Below, piece after piece: positions 1 to 7,811 of a stretch of DNA of 8,284 bases. Within the stretch, counting starts at the first letter, position 1. Each line of letters starts with the position of its first letter. The translations under genes were made by a program, and so were the position numbers. The stretch comes from Desulfovibrio sp. GTDB taxonomy: Bacteria > Desulfobacterota > Desulfovibrionia > Desulfovibrionales > Desulfovibrionaceae. A model generated the notes under the pieces. It was not told where the DNA came from, searched no databases, and saw only the letters and a program-made list of their open reading frames with translations. The stretch lies in contig JAAUYW010000139.1 of NCBI GenBank assembly GCA_014804915.1, positions 1 through 8,284 on the forward strand. Reading direction: 5' to 3'.

Positions 1-2801
1 AGCAGCACGCCAATCAGCGCGATCACGCTGAATTCCATATCAAAGAGCATCAGCGCCAGCAACGCTCCCACGCCGGCTGAAGGCAGTGTTGACAGAATGG
101 TAACGGGATGAATCAGGCTTTCATAGAGCACTCCCAGGACAATGTAGAGCGCGGCTATGGCAGCCAGCACAAGCACAACCTGGTTGCCCATGGTATCCGT
201 AAACAGTTTGGCTGTGCCCTGAAAACTGCCAATCACCGTATTCGGCATGCCGATCTTCACGCGCAATTCCGCCAGGGCCTCCCTGGCCTGCGACAGGGCT
301 ACGCCAGGATCCAGATTGAAGGAAATTGTGACTGCTGCAAACTGGCCCTGGTGCGCGACAGAAAGCGGCGCGAACCCTGGCGCAACCGTAGCCAGGGCAA
401 GCAATGGCACAAGCCCCTCCCTGCCAGGCACGCGCACCTTTTCCAGGGCGGCGGCATCATTCAGCCAGTCCCCGTCATATTCCAGCACAACCCGATACTG
501 GTTCTTGTCCCTGTAAATGGTTGAGACCTGGCGCTGGCCAAAGGCGTTGTTCAGGGCCGAATCAACATCCGCCATGGTCACGCCCGCACGCGCCAGCGCG
601 TCGCGATTAACAGTCAGCATTGTCTGCAGGCCGCGCTCCTCGATGTCGCTGTCCACATCCCTGAAAAGGTCCGACTGCTGCATTGCCTCCTGCAGTTTCC
701 GGCCCCATTCACGCAATTCATCCAGATTATCGGATTGCAGGGTATATTGATAGCCGGAATTGGACTGGCGGCCGCCCATCATTATATCCTGCGCCGGGCT
801 CAAAAAAATGCGCAACCCTGGCTCGGAGCCAAGCTTGCCCCTCAACCTGGCCACCACTTTCTGCGCGCTGACCTTGCGCTCGCGCATTGGCTTGAGCGCA
901 ATAAAAACTCCGCCGCCAGCGCGCGCGCCGGAAACATGGGCAGACACTTCGGCAACTGCGGGATCCTCCCGAATCAGGCTTTCAAGCCTTTCCAGCTTGC
1001 CGACAATCGCCTGATAGGACGCGCTCTGGTCAGCCCGCATGCCGCCCATGATGACGCCGGTATCCTGCTGTGGAAAAAAGCCCTTGGGTATAACTATGTA
1101 AAGCCAGACATTGCTGGCAATCACGCAGGCCAGAGTCAGCAGGGTCAGACGCGGATGCGCCAGCACGGCAGCCAGGCTCGCGCCATAGCCTTTCTGCATT
1201 GCCAGGAGAAAGGCAGCCCAGCGCCTGCCAGCCGCCTGGAGGGCCCTGCCGGCGCGGCTTGTGGCCGGCGCGGCCTGCCCTGGCTTCAGCATCCGGGCGC
1301 ACATCATCGGGGTTGTCGTCAGGGAAACCAGCATTGAAACCAGCACCGAGGCTGTAAGCACGACAGCGAATTCCCGAAACAGCCTGCCGACCATGCCGCC
1401 CATGAAAACCAGCGGCGCAAAGACGGCCACCAGGGAAAGGGAGATTGAAATCACGGTGAAACCGACTTCGCGGCTGCCGCGCAATGCCGCCCGCAATGGC
1501 GTTTCACCCATTTCAAGGCGACGGACAATATTTTCAAGCACCACTATAGCGTCATCAACAACAAAGCCGGTGGAAACAGTCAGCGCCATCAGGGACAGAT
1601 TATCCAGGCTATAGCCGCACAGATACATGACGCCAAATGTGGCAATCAGCGAGACCGGCGCTGCGACAGCCGGTATGGCAGTGGCGCGGGCATTGCGCAA
1701 GAACAGGAATGTAACCGCCACAACCAGCGCGATAGCCAAAATCAGGCTCTTTTCAACCTCGCGCAGGGAAGCGCGGATGGTGAGGGAGCGATCCATGCGC
1801 AGAGAGAGCGTCGCGCTTTGCGGCAGCCAGTCCGCAAGCTGTGGCAACAGCGCCTTCACGCGATCCACGGTTTCAATAATGTTGGCGCCAGGCGCGCGGA
1901 AAACAATCAGCAAAATGGCCGGCTTGCCATTGGCTACGGCCATGTTGCGCAAGTTCTGGGAAGAATCCACAATTCTGGCGACATCCCCAAGGCGAATGAC
2001 CCTGCCGTCCTTTTCAGCGACAATCAGCGGTTCATAATCTTTGGCGGAATCAAGCTGGTCATTGGCTCCAACCAGCCAGGTTTTGGAGTCGTTTTCCAGC
2101 AGTCCCTTGGGTAAAAAGGCATTGGCATTGGCAAGTGTGCTCCGGATATCATCCATGCTGATGCCAAGCCTGTTGACTGCGTCAGGAATTGCCTCAACCC
2201 GCACCGCAGGCAACGCTCCGCCGCCGACAGTTACCTCGCCCACGCCTGGAATCTGGGAGATTTTTTGCGCCAGCACAGTAGAGGCGGCGTCATAGAGCTG
2301 GGCGCGGCTGAGCACGTCGGATGTTATTGAAAGAATCATGATCGGAGCGCCTGCGGGATTGACCTTGCGGTAGGAGGGATTGGAAGGCATTGTCGGCAAG
2401 GTGGAGCGCGAGGCATTGATTGCCGCCTGCACATCCCTGGCCGCGCTATCCGCATTGCGGTCAAGATCGAATTGCAATACCACGTTCGCGGAGCCCAGGC
2501 TGCTGGAGGAAGTCATTTCCGTTACGCCGGCAATTCGCCCCAGGGCCCGCTCAAGCGGCGTGGCCACAGTTGCCGCCATGGTTTCAGGCGCTGCGCCAGG
2601 CATGCTCGCCCGCACGACCACAACCGGAAAATCCACTTGCGGCAATGGCGCCACTGGCAGCAGCCCAAATGAAATCGCGCCGGCAAGCGCGATAGCCAAA
2701 GTCAGCAATGTGGTTGCTACCGGCCTGCGGATAAAGGGGGCGGAAATATTGAGCGGAATAAATTCCGGCCCAAAACGGCGCGCTGGCCGCTGCCCGGTCA
2801 C
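1..2801 (-). CDS. mdtC: RND multidrug efflux pump subunit MdtC (3' end outside window)
   Basis: This is an inner-membrane RND proton/drug antiporter, by homology the C partner of the MdtABC pump. I read 933 residues from a GTG start with no internal stop; E. coli MdtC is about 1025 residues, so roughly 100 C-terminal residues are missing. Visible landmarks are a first membrane helix near residues 30-50, the porter motif ATPLER at 80-85, the proton-relay pair in VVDDAIVV (Asp416, Asp417) in TM4, [12 protein letters not shown] at 571-582 after TM7, and TM8 near 874-892. The window stops inside TM10, just before the expected KKN lysine motif. The GTG start overlaps the mdtB stop (GTGA) and has a good ribosome binding site, and the N-terminus begins about 25 residues before TM1, as in other MdtC proteins. 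It is clearly a different paralogue from the upstream mdtB. The family call is very secure; the exact symbol rests on the operon and on similarity recalled from E. coli MdtC. Confidence 0.93.
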   Translation of the reverse strand, partial: MTGQRPARRFGPEFIPLNISAPFIRRPVATTLLTLAIALAGAISFGLLPVAPLPQVDFPVVVVRASMPGAAPETMAATVATPLERALGRIAGVTEMTSSSSLGSANVVLQFDLDRNADSAARDVQAAINASRSTLPTMPSNPSYRKVNPAGAPIMILSITSDVLSRAQLYDAASTVLAQKISQIPGVGEVTVGGGALPAVRVEAIPDAVNRLGISMDDIRSTLANANAFLPKGLLENDSKTWLVGANDQLDSAKDYEPLIVAEKDGRVIRLGDVARIVDSSQNLRNMAVANGKPAILLIVFRAPGANIIETVDRVKALLPQLADWLPQSATLSLRMDRSLTIRASLREVEKSLILAIALVVAVTFLFLRNARATAIPAVAAPVSLIATFGVMYLCGYSLDNLSLMALTVSTGFVVDDAIVVLENIVRRLEMGETPLRAALRGSREVGFTVISISLSLVAVFAPLVFMGGMVGRLFREFAVVLTASVLVSMLVSLTTTPMMCARMLKPGQAAPATSRAGRALQAAGRRWAAFLLAMQKGYGASLAAVLAHPRLTLLTLACVIASNVWLYIVIPKGFFPQQDTGVIMGGMRADQSASYQAIVGKLERLESLIREDPAVAEVSAHVSGARAGGGVFIALKPMRERKVSAQKVVARLRGKLGSEPGLRIFLSPAQDIMMGGRQSNSGYQYTLQSDNLDELREWGRKLQEAMQQSDLFRDVDSDIEERGLQTMLTVNRDALARAGVTMADVDSALNNAFGQRQVSTIYRDKNQYRVVLEYDGDWLNDAAALEKVRVPGREGLVPLLALATVAPGFAPLSVAHQGQFAAVTISFNLDPGVALSQAREALAELRVKIGMPNTVIGSFQGTAKLFTDTMGNQVVLVLAAIAALYIVLGVLYESLIHPVTILSTLPSAGVGALLALMLFDMEFSVIALIGVL

Positions 2802-5800
2802 GTCTGCCGCTCCTTTTTGCCGGCTGAGGCCAGGCGATCAAACCAGAGATAGATTACAGGCGTAGTGAACAGAGTCAGGGCCTGGCTGGCAATGAGGCCG
2901 CCAACCATGGTCACGCCTAGCGGCCTGCGCAATTCCGCGCCCATGCCCCACCCCAGCATCAGGGGCAAAGCGCCCAGCAGCGCCGCCATGGTTGTCATCA
3001 GGATCGGGCGCAGACGCAGCAGGCAGGCCTGGTGAATGGCCTCCAGGGCGCGCTTGCCTTCCCCGCGCTCTGCCTCCAGCGCGAAATCTATCATCATGAT
3101 CGCGTTTTTCTTGACTATGCCGATGAGCAGGATAATGCCAATAATGCCCACCACGCCCAGATCCATTTTGGCCAGCAGCAAGGCGAGCAGGGCGCCAATG
3201 CCTGCCGAGGGCAGCGTTGAAAGAATGGTGAGCGGATGCACATAGCTTTCGTAAAGCACGCCCAGCACAATGTACATTGTTACTATGGCCGCCAGAATCA
3301 GCCAGACCTGATTTTCAGCCGAGGATGTATAGGCGCGCGCCGCGCCCTGGAATTGCGCGCGCAGGGCAGCCGGCAGCCCGGCTTCCCTTTCTGCTGTTTC
3401 CACAGCGTCTACAGCCGTGCCCAGGGAAGAGCCTGCCGCCACATTGAAAGAGATTGTCGCAACTGGAAACTGGCCCTGTCTGGCTATTGACAGGCGCGCC
3501 GGCTTTTCCTCCACAGTCGCCAGGCTGGAAAGCGGCACAGCAGTTTTGCCCACAAAGATGTTTTCAAGATCGCCAGGATTCTCGCGAAAGCGCGGCGCAG
3601 TCTCCAGCACCACCTTGTACTGGTTTGTTTGCGTAAAAATTGTCGAAACCAGGCGCTGCCCCAGGGCGTCATAAAGGGCGTTGTCAATATCGGTCATGCT
3701 TATGCCAAGCCGGCTCGCGGCGTCGCGATTGACATTCAGCCATGCCATCCGGCCTGGCGCCTGAAAATCGCTGGTAACATGGTCGAGGCTTTTTTGCTCG
3801 CGCAGCCTGGCCATGATTTTTGGCAGCCATTCGCCAAGCTGCTCCTGATTGAGCGCTTCAACTGAAAACTGGTATTGCGTGCGCGAGACCCGATCCTCAA
3901 TAGTCAGGTCCTGCACAGGCTGCACCCAGGCCTCCAGGCCAGGCGCCGAGTCAATGGCCCGCATTAGCCCTGCGGCTATCGCAGGCGCCCGCTGGCTTCT
4001 TTCTGCAAGCGGAGTCAGCGCGGCGGTGAATCTGGATGTGGCAATCGTCTGATTGATGCCATCCACGCCTACAAAAAAGACAGCGTCCGCAATTGCCGGA
4101 TCCTGAAGCAGAATGTCCGCCAGCTGTTTCTGGCGCCTGGCCATGCCCTCAAACGACGTATCCTGGGGCGCTTCCGCGATTCCCTGCAGTATGCCGGTAT
4201 CCTGCACCGGGAAAAAGCCTTTGGGCACTATCACATAGAGGGCAACCGTGAGCAGCATGACGGCAATCGCCACGCCGAGCACAAGCCCCTGATGGGCAAA
4301 GCCCCAGCGCAGGCCGGCATCATACCAGACGTGCAGGCGCCCGGAAGCCGGTTCCTCTTTTTTGGCACCGGGGCGGAGCATGACTGCGCAGAGCATTGGG
4401 GTAAGGGTGAGGGAAATGACTGCGGAAATGAGAATGGTCACAGCCAGGGTAATTGCGAATTCCCGAAACAGGCGTCCGACCACATCCCCCATAAACAGGA
4501 GGGGGATGAGAACCGCCACCAGCGAGACTGTCAGCGAGATGATGGTAAAGCCAATCTGGCCGGCGCCAGTGAGCGCGGCATTCAGCGGCGATTCGCCAGC
4601 TTCCAGATAGCGGCTTATATTTTCGATTACGACGATGGCATCATCCACAACAAAGCCTGTGGCAATGACCAGGGCCATGAGAGTGAGGTTGTTGAGCGAA
4701 TAGCCGGCCAGATACATGACTCCAAGCGCGCCAACCAGGGAAAGCGGCACTGCCAGGGCAGGGATAAGCGTTGCGCGGCCATTGCGCAAAAACAGCCAGA
4801 TTACGAATACAACCAGGCAAATTGAGAGACAGAGCTCGATTTCGACATCATGCACGGTTGCCCGGATGGTGACAGTGCGATCCGTGACAATGCGCACATC
4901 CATGTTGCCTGGCAGGGTCTCGCGCAATTGCGGCAGCAATTTGCTGATGCTGTCAGCTACGCGAATCACATTCGCGCCTGGCTGACGCTGCACAGAGAGC
5001 ACTATCGCAGGGCTGAAATAGGGCTCGCCTGTCGCCGTTCGACCGGCAATCCAGGCAGCAAGGCGGGCGTTCTCCGCGCCTTCGGCCACTTCTGCGACAT
5101 CCTTTAGGCGCAAGGGCGCCCCATCCTTGTAGCCAATTATGGTCTGGCCGTATTCCTGCGCATCAGCGAGCTGATCATTGGCGTCAATTGAGCTGGCGCG
5201 CAGGGGCCCGTCAAAGCTGCCCTTTGCGCCATTGACATTGGCAGAGGCAATGGCGGAGCGCACATCCGCAAGCGTCAGCCCCTGATTGGCAAGAGCGCGC
5301 GGGTTGACCTGAATGCGAATGGCGGGGCGCTGGCCGCCAGACAGGGTGACAAGCCCCACTCCCGCGACCTGGGAAATTTTTTGCGCCAGTCTGGTATCAA
5401 CCAGATCCTCAAGCCTGGTCAGGGGAATGGCATCGCTTGTGGCCGCAAGTGTGATAATGGGCGGATCTGCAGGATTGACCTTGTTGTAAACAGGGGGGTT
5501 GGGCAAGTCGCGCGGCAGGAGATTCGCGGCCGCATTGATCGCAGCCTGCACTTCCTGCTCCGCCACATCCAGGGGCACGGACAAATCAAACTGGAGGGTA
5601 ATCACGGACGCGCCTGCCGAAGACAGCGAAGTCATCTGGCTCAGGCCCGGCATAATGCCGAACTGTCGTTCCAGAGGCGCTGTGACAACAGCGGACATTA
5701 CATCCGCCGAAGCCCCCGGGTAAAGCGTTTGCGCCTGGATGGTGGGATAATCGATTTCGGGCAGGGCGGAAACAGGCAGATAGCGGGCTGCCAGAAGGCC

Positions 5801-5872
5801 GGAAAGCAGCAGCGCGGCCATGAGCAGGGAAGTAGCTATTGGCCGCAGAATAAAAATGCGCGAAATATTCAT
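2798..5872 (-). CDS. mdtB: RND multidrug efflux pump subunit MdtB
   Basis: Complete 1024-residue inner-membrane RND transporter, close to the 1040 residues of E. coli MdtB and easy to align with it from memory throughout. Landmarks in order: TM1 at about 12-30, [15 protein letters not shown] at 32-46, TAPLERQFG at 64-72, the first porter region, TM2-TM6 from about 345, [17 protein letters not shown] at 406-422 with proton-relay Asp410 and Asp411, IPKGFF at 549-554 after TM7, the second porter region, TM8 near 855-873, and the TM10 motif [12 protein letters not shown] at 919-930 carrying the essential lysine position. In the known MdtB/MdtC heterotrimer the B subunit is the main proton-translocating partner. 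The ATG overlaps the mdtA stop by one base (TGATG) and no Shine-Dalgarno precedes it, so translation is probably coupled to mdtA. Compared with E. coli there is an extra stretch of about nine residues around 275-288. The stop overlaps the mdtC start. Confidence 0.95.
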   Translation of the reverse strand: MNISRIFILRPIATSLLMAALLLSGLLAARYLPVSALPEIDYPTIQAQTLYPGASADVMSAVVTAPLERQFGIMPGLSQMTSLSSAGASVITLQFDLSVPLDVAEQEVQAAINAAANLLPRDLPNPPVYNKVNPADPPIITLAATSDAIPLTRLEDLVDTRLAQKISQVAGVGLVTLSGGQRPAIRIQVNPRALANQGLTLADVRSAIASANVNGAKGSFDGPLRASSIDANDQLADAQEYGQTIIGYKDGAPLRLKDVAEVAEGAENARLAAWIAGRTATGEPYFSPAIVLSVQRQPGANVIRVADSISKLLPQLRETLPGNMDVRIVTDRTVTIRATVHDVEIELCLSICLVVFVIWLFLRNGRATLIPALAVPLSLVGALGVMYLAGYSLNNLTLMALVIATGFVVDDAIVVIENISRYLEAGESPLNAALTGAGQIGFTIISLTVSLVAVLIPLLFMGDVVGRLFREFAITLAVTILISAVISLTLTPMLCAVMLRPGAKKEEPASGRLHVWYDAGLRWGFAHQGLVLGVAIAVMLLTVALYVIVPKGFFPVQDTGILQGIAEAPQDTSFEGMARRQKQLADILLQDPAIADAVFFVGVDGINQTIATSRFTAALTPLAERSQRAPAIAAGLMRAIDSAPGLEAWVQPVQDLTIEDRVSRTQYQFSVEALNQEQLGEWLPKIMARLREQKSLDHVTSDFQAPGRMAWLNVNRDAASRLGISMTDIDNALYDALGQRLVSTIFTQTNQYKVVLETAPRFRENPGDLENIFVGKTAVPLSSLATVEEKPARLSIARQGQFPVATISFNVAAGSSLGTAVDAVETAEREAGLPAALRAQFQGAARAYTSSAENQVWLILAAIVTMYIVLGVLYESYVHPLTILSTLPSAGIGALLALLLAKMDLGVVGIIGIILLIGIVKKNAIMMIDFALEAERGEGKRALEAIHQACLLRLRPILMTTMAALLGALPLMLGWGMGAELRRPLGVTMVGGLIASQALTLFTTPVIYLWFDRLASAGKKERQT
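2810..2815 (-). promoter_or_regulatory. Ribosome binding site of mdtC
   Basis: On the minus strand AAGGAG lies 8 bases before the GTG start of mdtC, inside the last codons of mdtB. It decides the start at 2801: GTG is not itself a strong choice, but the Shine-Dalgarno match and the GTGA overlap with the mdtB stop both support it. It allows independent loading of ribosomes on mdtC as well as coupling to mdtB. Confidence 0.75.
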
Positions 5873-7071
5873 CAGGGGTCGGACGGGCCGGAAAGCCTTG
5901 GCGTATCCATTTCCGCGGCGATCCTTACCGGCATGTCATTGCGCAGCCGGTCTATGCCATCAACGACAACTTTTGCGCCAGCGTCAAGCCCGGACTCGAT
6001 GACCTGCGCCCCGGCATCGATTATGCCTGGCGTGATGGGCTGGTAGTGGGCGATCTCCTGGCCATCCCTGGCTTCAACCGTATAGCAATAGGATCCCTTC
6101 GCGCCCAGTTGCACAGCCGCCGCAGGAATGGTGACAGCATCCGGAATGGTCTGCACAAGCAGTCTGGCATTGACGAACTGGTTTGGATAAAGATGATGGT
6201 CAGTGTTTGGAAAGCGCGCCTTGAGGCGCACAGTGCCTGTCGCGCTGTCAATCTGGTTGTCGAGCGAGATCAGCTCGCCTGTTGCAAGCAGCGTCTTGTC
6301 CTCGCGATCCCAGGCCTGGACCACAAGCGGCCCTGCTTCAGGATCAGTCTCACGGCGGCGCAATGCGGCTGCTATGAGGCCCACCTGGCTTTCTGGCAAC
6401 GTGAACAGGACATCGCATGGGGAGGTTTCAGTAATGCGCACAATGCCTTCAGGCGCATTGGCAGTGATCTGGTTGCCCTCATCCACTGCCCGCAAACCGA
6501 GCCTGCCGGAAATGGGCGCATTGATGCGGCTATATTCGAGCTGGAGCGCTGCCGAATCGACGGCGGCCTGGTCTGCTTCCACAGTGCCTTCCCACTGGCG
6601 CACAAGCGAGCGCTGGTTTTCATACTGCTGCTCGGCGATATAATCGCTTTTGGCGAGCCTGGCGTAGCGGGTCAGATCACGTTTCGCTGTTTCCAGCTGC
6701 GCCCTGTCCCTGGCAAGGTTGCCGCGCGCCTTTTCCAGTTCGGCCTGGAAGGGCCGGGGATCGATTTCAGCCAGCAGCGCGCCGGCCTCCACCCTCTGGC
6801 CTTCCTGAAAATGCAGGCGCAAGAGCTGGCCGGAGACCCTGCTTTGCACCAGCACATCGCCAGAAGGCATGACTGTGCCCAGACCATTGAGATAATGGGG
6901 CACATTCTGGACAATGGCTGTCGCCACGCGCACGGGCGGCATGCCGCCTCCCATGTCAGGCCTGGCTGGCTCGGCCCTGAAATAAAAGCGCCATGCCAGA
7001 AAGGCGACAAGACAGATGCAAAAGGCTACAAGCCATTTGTAGCCTTTGCGCTGCTTTTTGGGAGCTGCCAT
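5872..7071 (-). CDS. mdtA: Efflux membrane-fusion (periplasmic adaptor) protein MdtA
   Basis: 399-residue periplasmic adaptor that joins the MdtBC pump to an outer-membrane TolC-type channel. A basic N-terminus (KKQRKGYK) is followed by one hydrophobic segment at about 13-31, which acts as an inner-membrane anchor; the cysteine at 18 does not sit in a convincing lipobox. Then come the first half of the lipoyl domain (about 71-105, with [19 protein letters not shown]), the alpha-helical hairpin (about 107-180), the return lipoyl half ([14 protein letters not shown], 181-194), the beta-barrel and the membrane-proximal domain. The stretch [19 protein letters not shown] at 269-287, followed by YPNQFVNAR at 295-303, is the signature shared with E. 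coli MdtA (about 415 residues). It starts 12 bases after the ygiW stop, in the same reading frame, with no clear Shine-Dalgarno, so re-initiation after ygiW is likely. A perfect inverted repeat lies over codons 9-17. It ends by overlapping mdtB. Confidence 0.93.
   Translation of the reverse strand: MAAPKKQRKGYKWLVAFCICLVAFLAWRFYFRAEPARPDMGGGMPPVRVATAIVQNVPHYLNGLGTVMPSGDVLVQSRVSGQLLRLHFQEGQRVEAGALLAEIDPRPFQAELEKARGNLARDRAQLETAKRDLTRYARLAKSDYIAEQQYENQRSLVRQWEGTVEADQAAVDSAALQLEYSRINAPISGRLGLRAVDEGNQITANAPEGIVRITETSPCDVLFTLPESQVGLIAAALRRRETDPEAGPLVVQAWDREDKTLLATGELISLDNQIDSATGTVRLKARFPNTDHHLYPNQFVNARLLVQTIPDAVTIPAAAVQLGAKGSYCYTVEARDGQEIAHYQPITPGIIDAGAQVIESGLDAGAKVVVDGIDRLRNDMPVRIAAEMDTPRLSGPSDP
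7021..7047 (-). repeat. Perfect 10-bp inverted repeat (potential RNA hairpin) inside the start of mdtA
   Basis: AAAGGCTACA at 7021-7030 is mirrored exactly by TGTAGCCTTT at 7038-7047 with a 7-base loop. A GC pair on each side could extend the stem past one bulged A (7018-7020 against 7048-7049). In the mRNA the hairpin would begin 24 bases after the A of the mdtA ATG and cover codons 9-17. There is no T-run after it in the direction of transcription, so it is not an intrinsic terminator. The symmetry is certain; any regulatory role is inference. Confidence 0.5.
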
Positions 7072-7083
7072 GCGGAGCTGAAA

Positions 7084-7473
7084 TTATTGGACCGGATCAA
7101 GCTTGCTGACGCGCAGTCTGACCCCATCCGCGCTTTCGGAAATTATTTTTCCGGCAAGCTGCACTTCGGTTTCGGGTTTGATAATCTGGTCCCCGAACTG
7201 CTTGGGTGTGATTGCGACCGTGATTTCGCCGGTGTCATCCTTGAAAATATAGATATTTTTCTTGCCGGCCATACTGGCGACAATATGGCCTTTCAAAACC
7301 ACGCGGGAATCGGGCGCAAGTTTCAAGGCGTTCTCCACAGTTTCAGTCTGGGCGCCGCGGACTGGCCCCTCAAAACGTCCGGCCGGCTGCTCTCCGGCCT
7401 GCTGGGCGCTTTTGGCAGCCATCACCGGGGCGGAAAGCAAAAGAATGAGCGCGAATGACAATAAAAACCTCAT
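7084..7473 (-). CDS. ygiW: Periplasmic OB-fold (BOF) protein, YgiW/YdeI family
   Basis: A 129-residue exported protein; E. coli YgiW is 130. Residues 1-19 form a typical signal peptide: MRF, then a leucine-rich core, then SAPVMA with likely cleavage after Ala19. The mature part has the family's FxGP motif (FEGPV, 34-38), then TVENALKLAPDSRVVLKGHIV (45-65), YIFKDDTGEITVAI (75-88) and TEVQLAGKI (102-110), which match the beta-strands of the small OB barrel called BOF. In Enterobacteria such proteins are periplasmic, respond to peroxide, cadmium or other envelope stress, and YgiW (VisP) of Salmonella has been linked to peptidoglycan binding. It has no catalytic motif. The ATG is preceded by GGAGG four bases away. 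It is the first gene of the operon, directly behind the promoter and 12 bases before mdtA, so it is co-produced with the pump. The family is secure; the function with the pump is inference. Confidence 0.88.
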   Translation of the reverse strand: MRFLLSFALILLLSAPVMAAKSAQQAGEQPAGRFEGPVRGAQTETVENALKLAPDSRVVLKGHIVASMAGKKNIYIFKDDTGEITVAITPKQFGDQIIKPETEVQLAGKIISESADGVRLRVSKLDPVQ

Positions 7474-7477
7474 AGAG

Positions 7478-7482
7478 CCTCC
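7478..7482 (-). promoter_or_regulatory. Ribosome binding site of the ygiW-like gene
   Basis: GGAGG on the minus strand lies four bases before the ATG at 7473, a short but workable spacing. With the mdtC site it is one of only two clear Shine-Dalgarno sequences in the four-gene operon. Confidence 0.7.
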
Positions 7483-7509
7483 AGTTATAAGTCACCCCTG
7501 AAAAAAATA

Positions 7510-7539
7510 ATTAGACAATTAAATTGCCATTACTGTCAA
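7510..7539 (-). promoter_or_regulatory. Sigma70-type promoter of the ygiW-mdtABC operon
   Basis: Read on the minus strand, a perfect -35 box TTGACA (7539-7534) is followed after 18 bases by TCTAAT (7515-7510), which matches five of six -10 bases. The start of transcription would fall near 7503, inside a run of seven T at 7507-7501, giving a leader of about 30 bases before the ygiW ATG. The surrounding DNA is AT-rich compared with the genes. A short palindrome fills the spacer, which suggests control by a repressor or activator. No other good promoter was seen before mdtA, mdtB or mdtC. Confidence 0.7.
7516..7526. repeat. 11-base palindrome in the promoter spacer, possible operator
   Basis: CAATT and AATTG flank a single central A, a perfect 5-bp dyad placed between the -35 and -10 boxes of the operon promoter. 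A further G/C match two bases out on each side (7514 and 7528) lengthens the symmetry with one mismatch. The position is where a repressor or a MerR-type activator would bind. The dyad is short and AT-rich, so it could be chance; no regulator gene is visible in the window. Confidence 0.35.
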
Positions 7540-7731
7540 CTTGGCGCGTTCAAGAGCAGCGATTCGCATTTTGTCAGGCAGGCTCCAGCCACATTTCACA
7601 CCGGATTTTTTAACCGGAGGCGGCTGTTTCCCGGCAGCTCCCGGCTTGACCTTTCAGGACTTGCCTGCATCCAGAAGCATCGGCTTGCCCTTCCAGTTCA
7701 GCAGCCAGACAATGCGGCTCTTGCCGGTTGC

Positions 7732-7760
7732 TTTACAAATTGGCAGTGGCAAGTTAAAGC
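7732..7760 (+). promoter_or_regulatory. Weak candidate promoter for the methyltransferase gene
   Basis: TTTACA (7732-7737, five of six -35 bases) is followed after 17 bases by TAAAGC (7755-7760), which matches only three of six -10 bases. It would give a leader of about 45 bases before the ATG at 7812. It is the best of several poor candidates; the true promoter may use another sigma factor or an activator. Confidence 0.22.
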
Positions 7761-7799
7761 TCAACTACAGGCTTTTATCTTGATCGCAGTATGGCGCCT

Positions 7800-7805
7800 G
7801 AGAGG
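7800..7805 (+). promoter_or_regulatory. Ribosome binding site of the methyltransferase gene
   Basis: GAGAGG lies six bases before the ATG at 7812. An in-frame TAG at 7806-7808 directly after it rules out any longer N-terminus, so the start is well fixed. Confidence 0.65.
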
Positions 7806-7811
7806 TAGCGT

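Larger units (their letters stand above)
7474..7811. other. Divergent intergenic region between ygiW-mdtABC and the methyltransferase gene
   Basis: These 338 bases separate two genes pointing away from each other. The left part holds the ygiW ribosome site, a T7 run and the operon promoter. The right end holds the methyltransferase ribosome site and a weak promoter candidate. The middle (about 7545-7730) shows no recognised gene, no RNA gene and no convincing terminator. A minus-strand frame from 7764 to 7519 is open apart from one TGA at 7656-7654 and reads rather like protein; an 80-codon TTG-start frame covers much of it on the other strand. I recognise neither. Confidence 0.6.

Noticed and set aside
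4292..4825. A 177-codon plus-strand frame rich in Gly, Asn, Gln and His opposite mdtB
   Set aside because: The composition is the mirror image of hydrophobic membrane-helix codons in mdtB; it is a shadow of the real gene.
1..5872. Similarity between mdtB and mdtC considered as a recent tandem duplication
   Set aside because: The two proteins match different MdtABC subunits and have diverged widely, as in all known mdtBC pairs, so the duplication is ancient.
7021..7047. The mdtA inverted repeat considered as a terminator or attenuator
   Set aside because: No U-tract follows the stem in the direction of transcription and it lies inside codons, so premature termination is unlikely.
6046..7458. 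A 470-codon open frame on the plus strand opposite mdtA and ygiW
   Set aside because: It lies exactly antisense to two genes with clear homology, its translation has no recognisable domain, and long antisense frames are common in GC-rich genes. The adjoining 221-codon plus frame at 5381-6046 is rejected for the same reason.
7602..7618. CCGG arms around an A/T-rich loop, considered as an intrinsic terminator
   Set aside because: The stem is only four base pairs and no T-run follows in either direction; a terminator is also not expected between divergent genes.
7541..7783. An 80-codon plus-strand frame starting with TTG in the intergenic region
   Set aside because: There is no ribosome binding site, no recognised similarity, and it would run into the leader of the methyltransferase gene.
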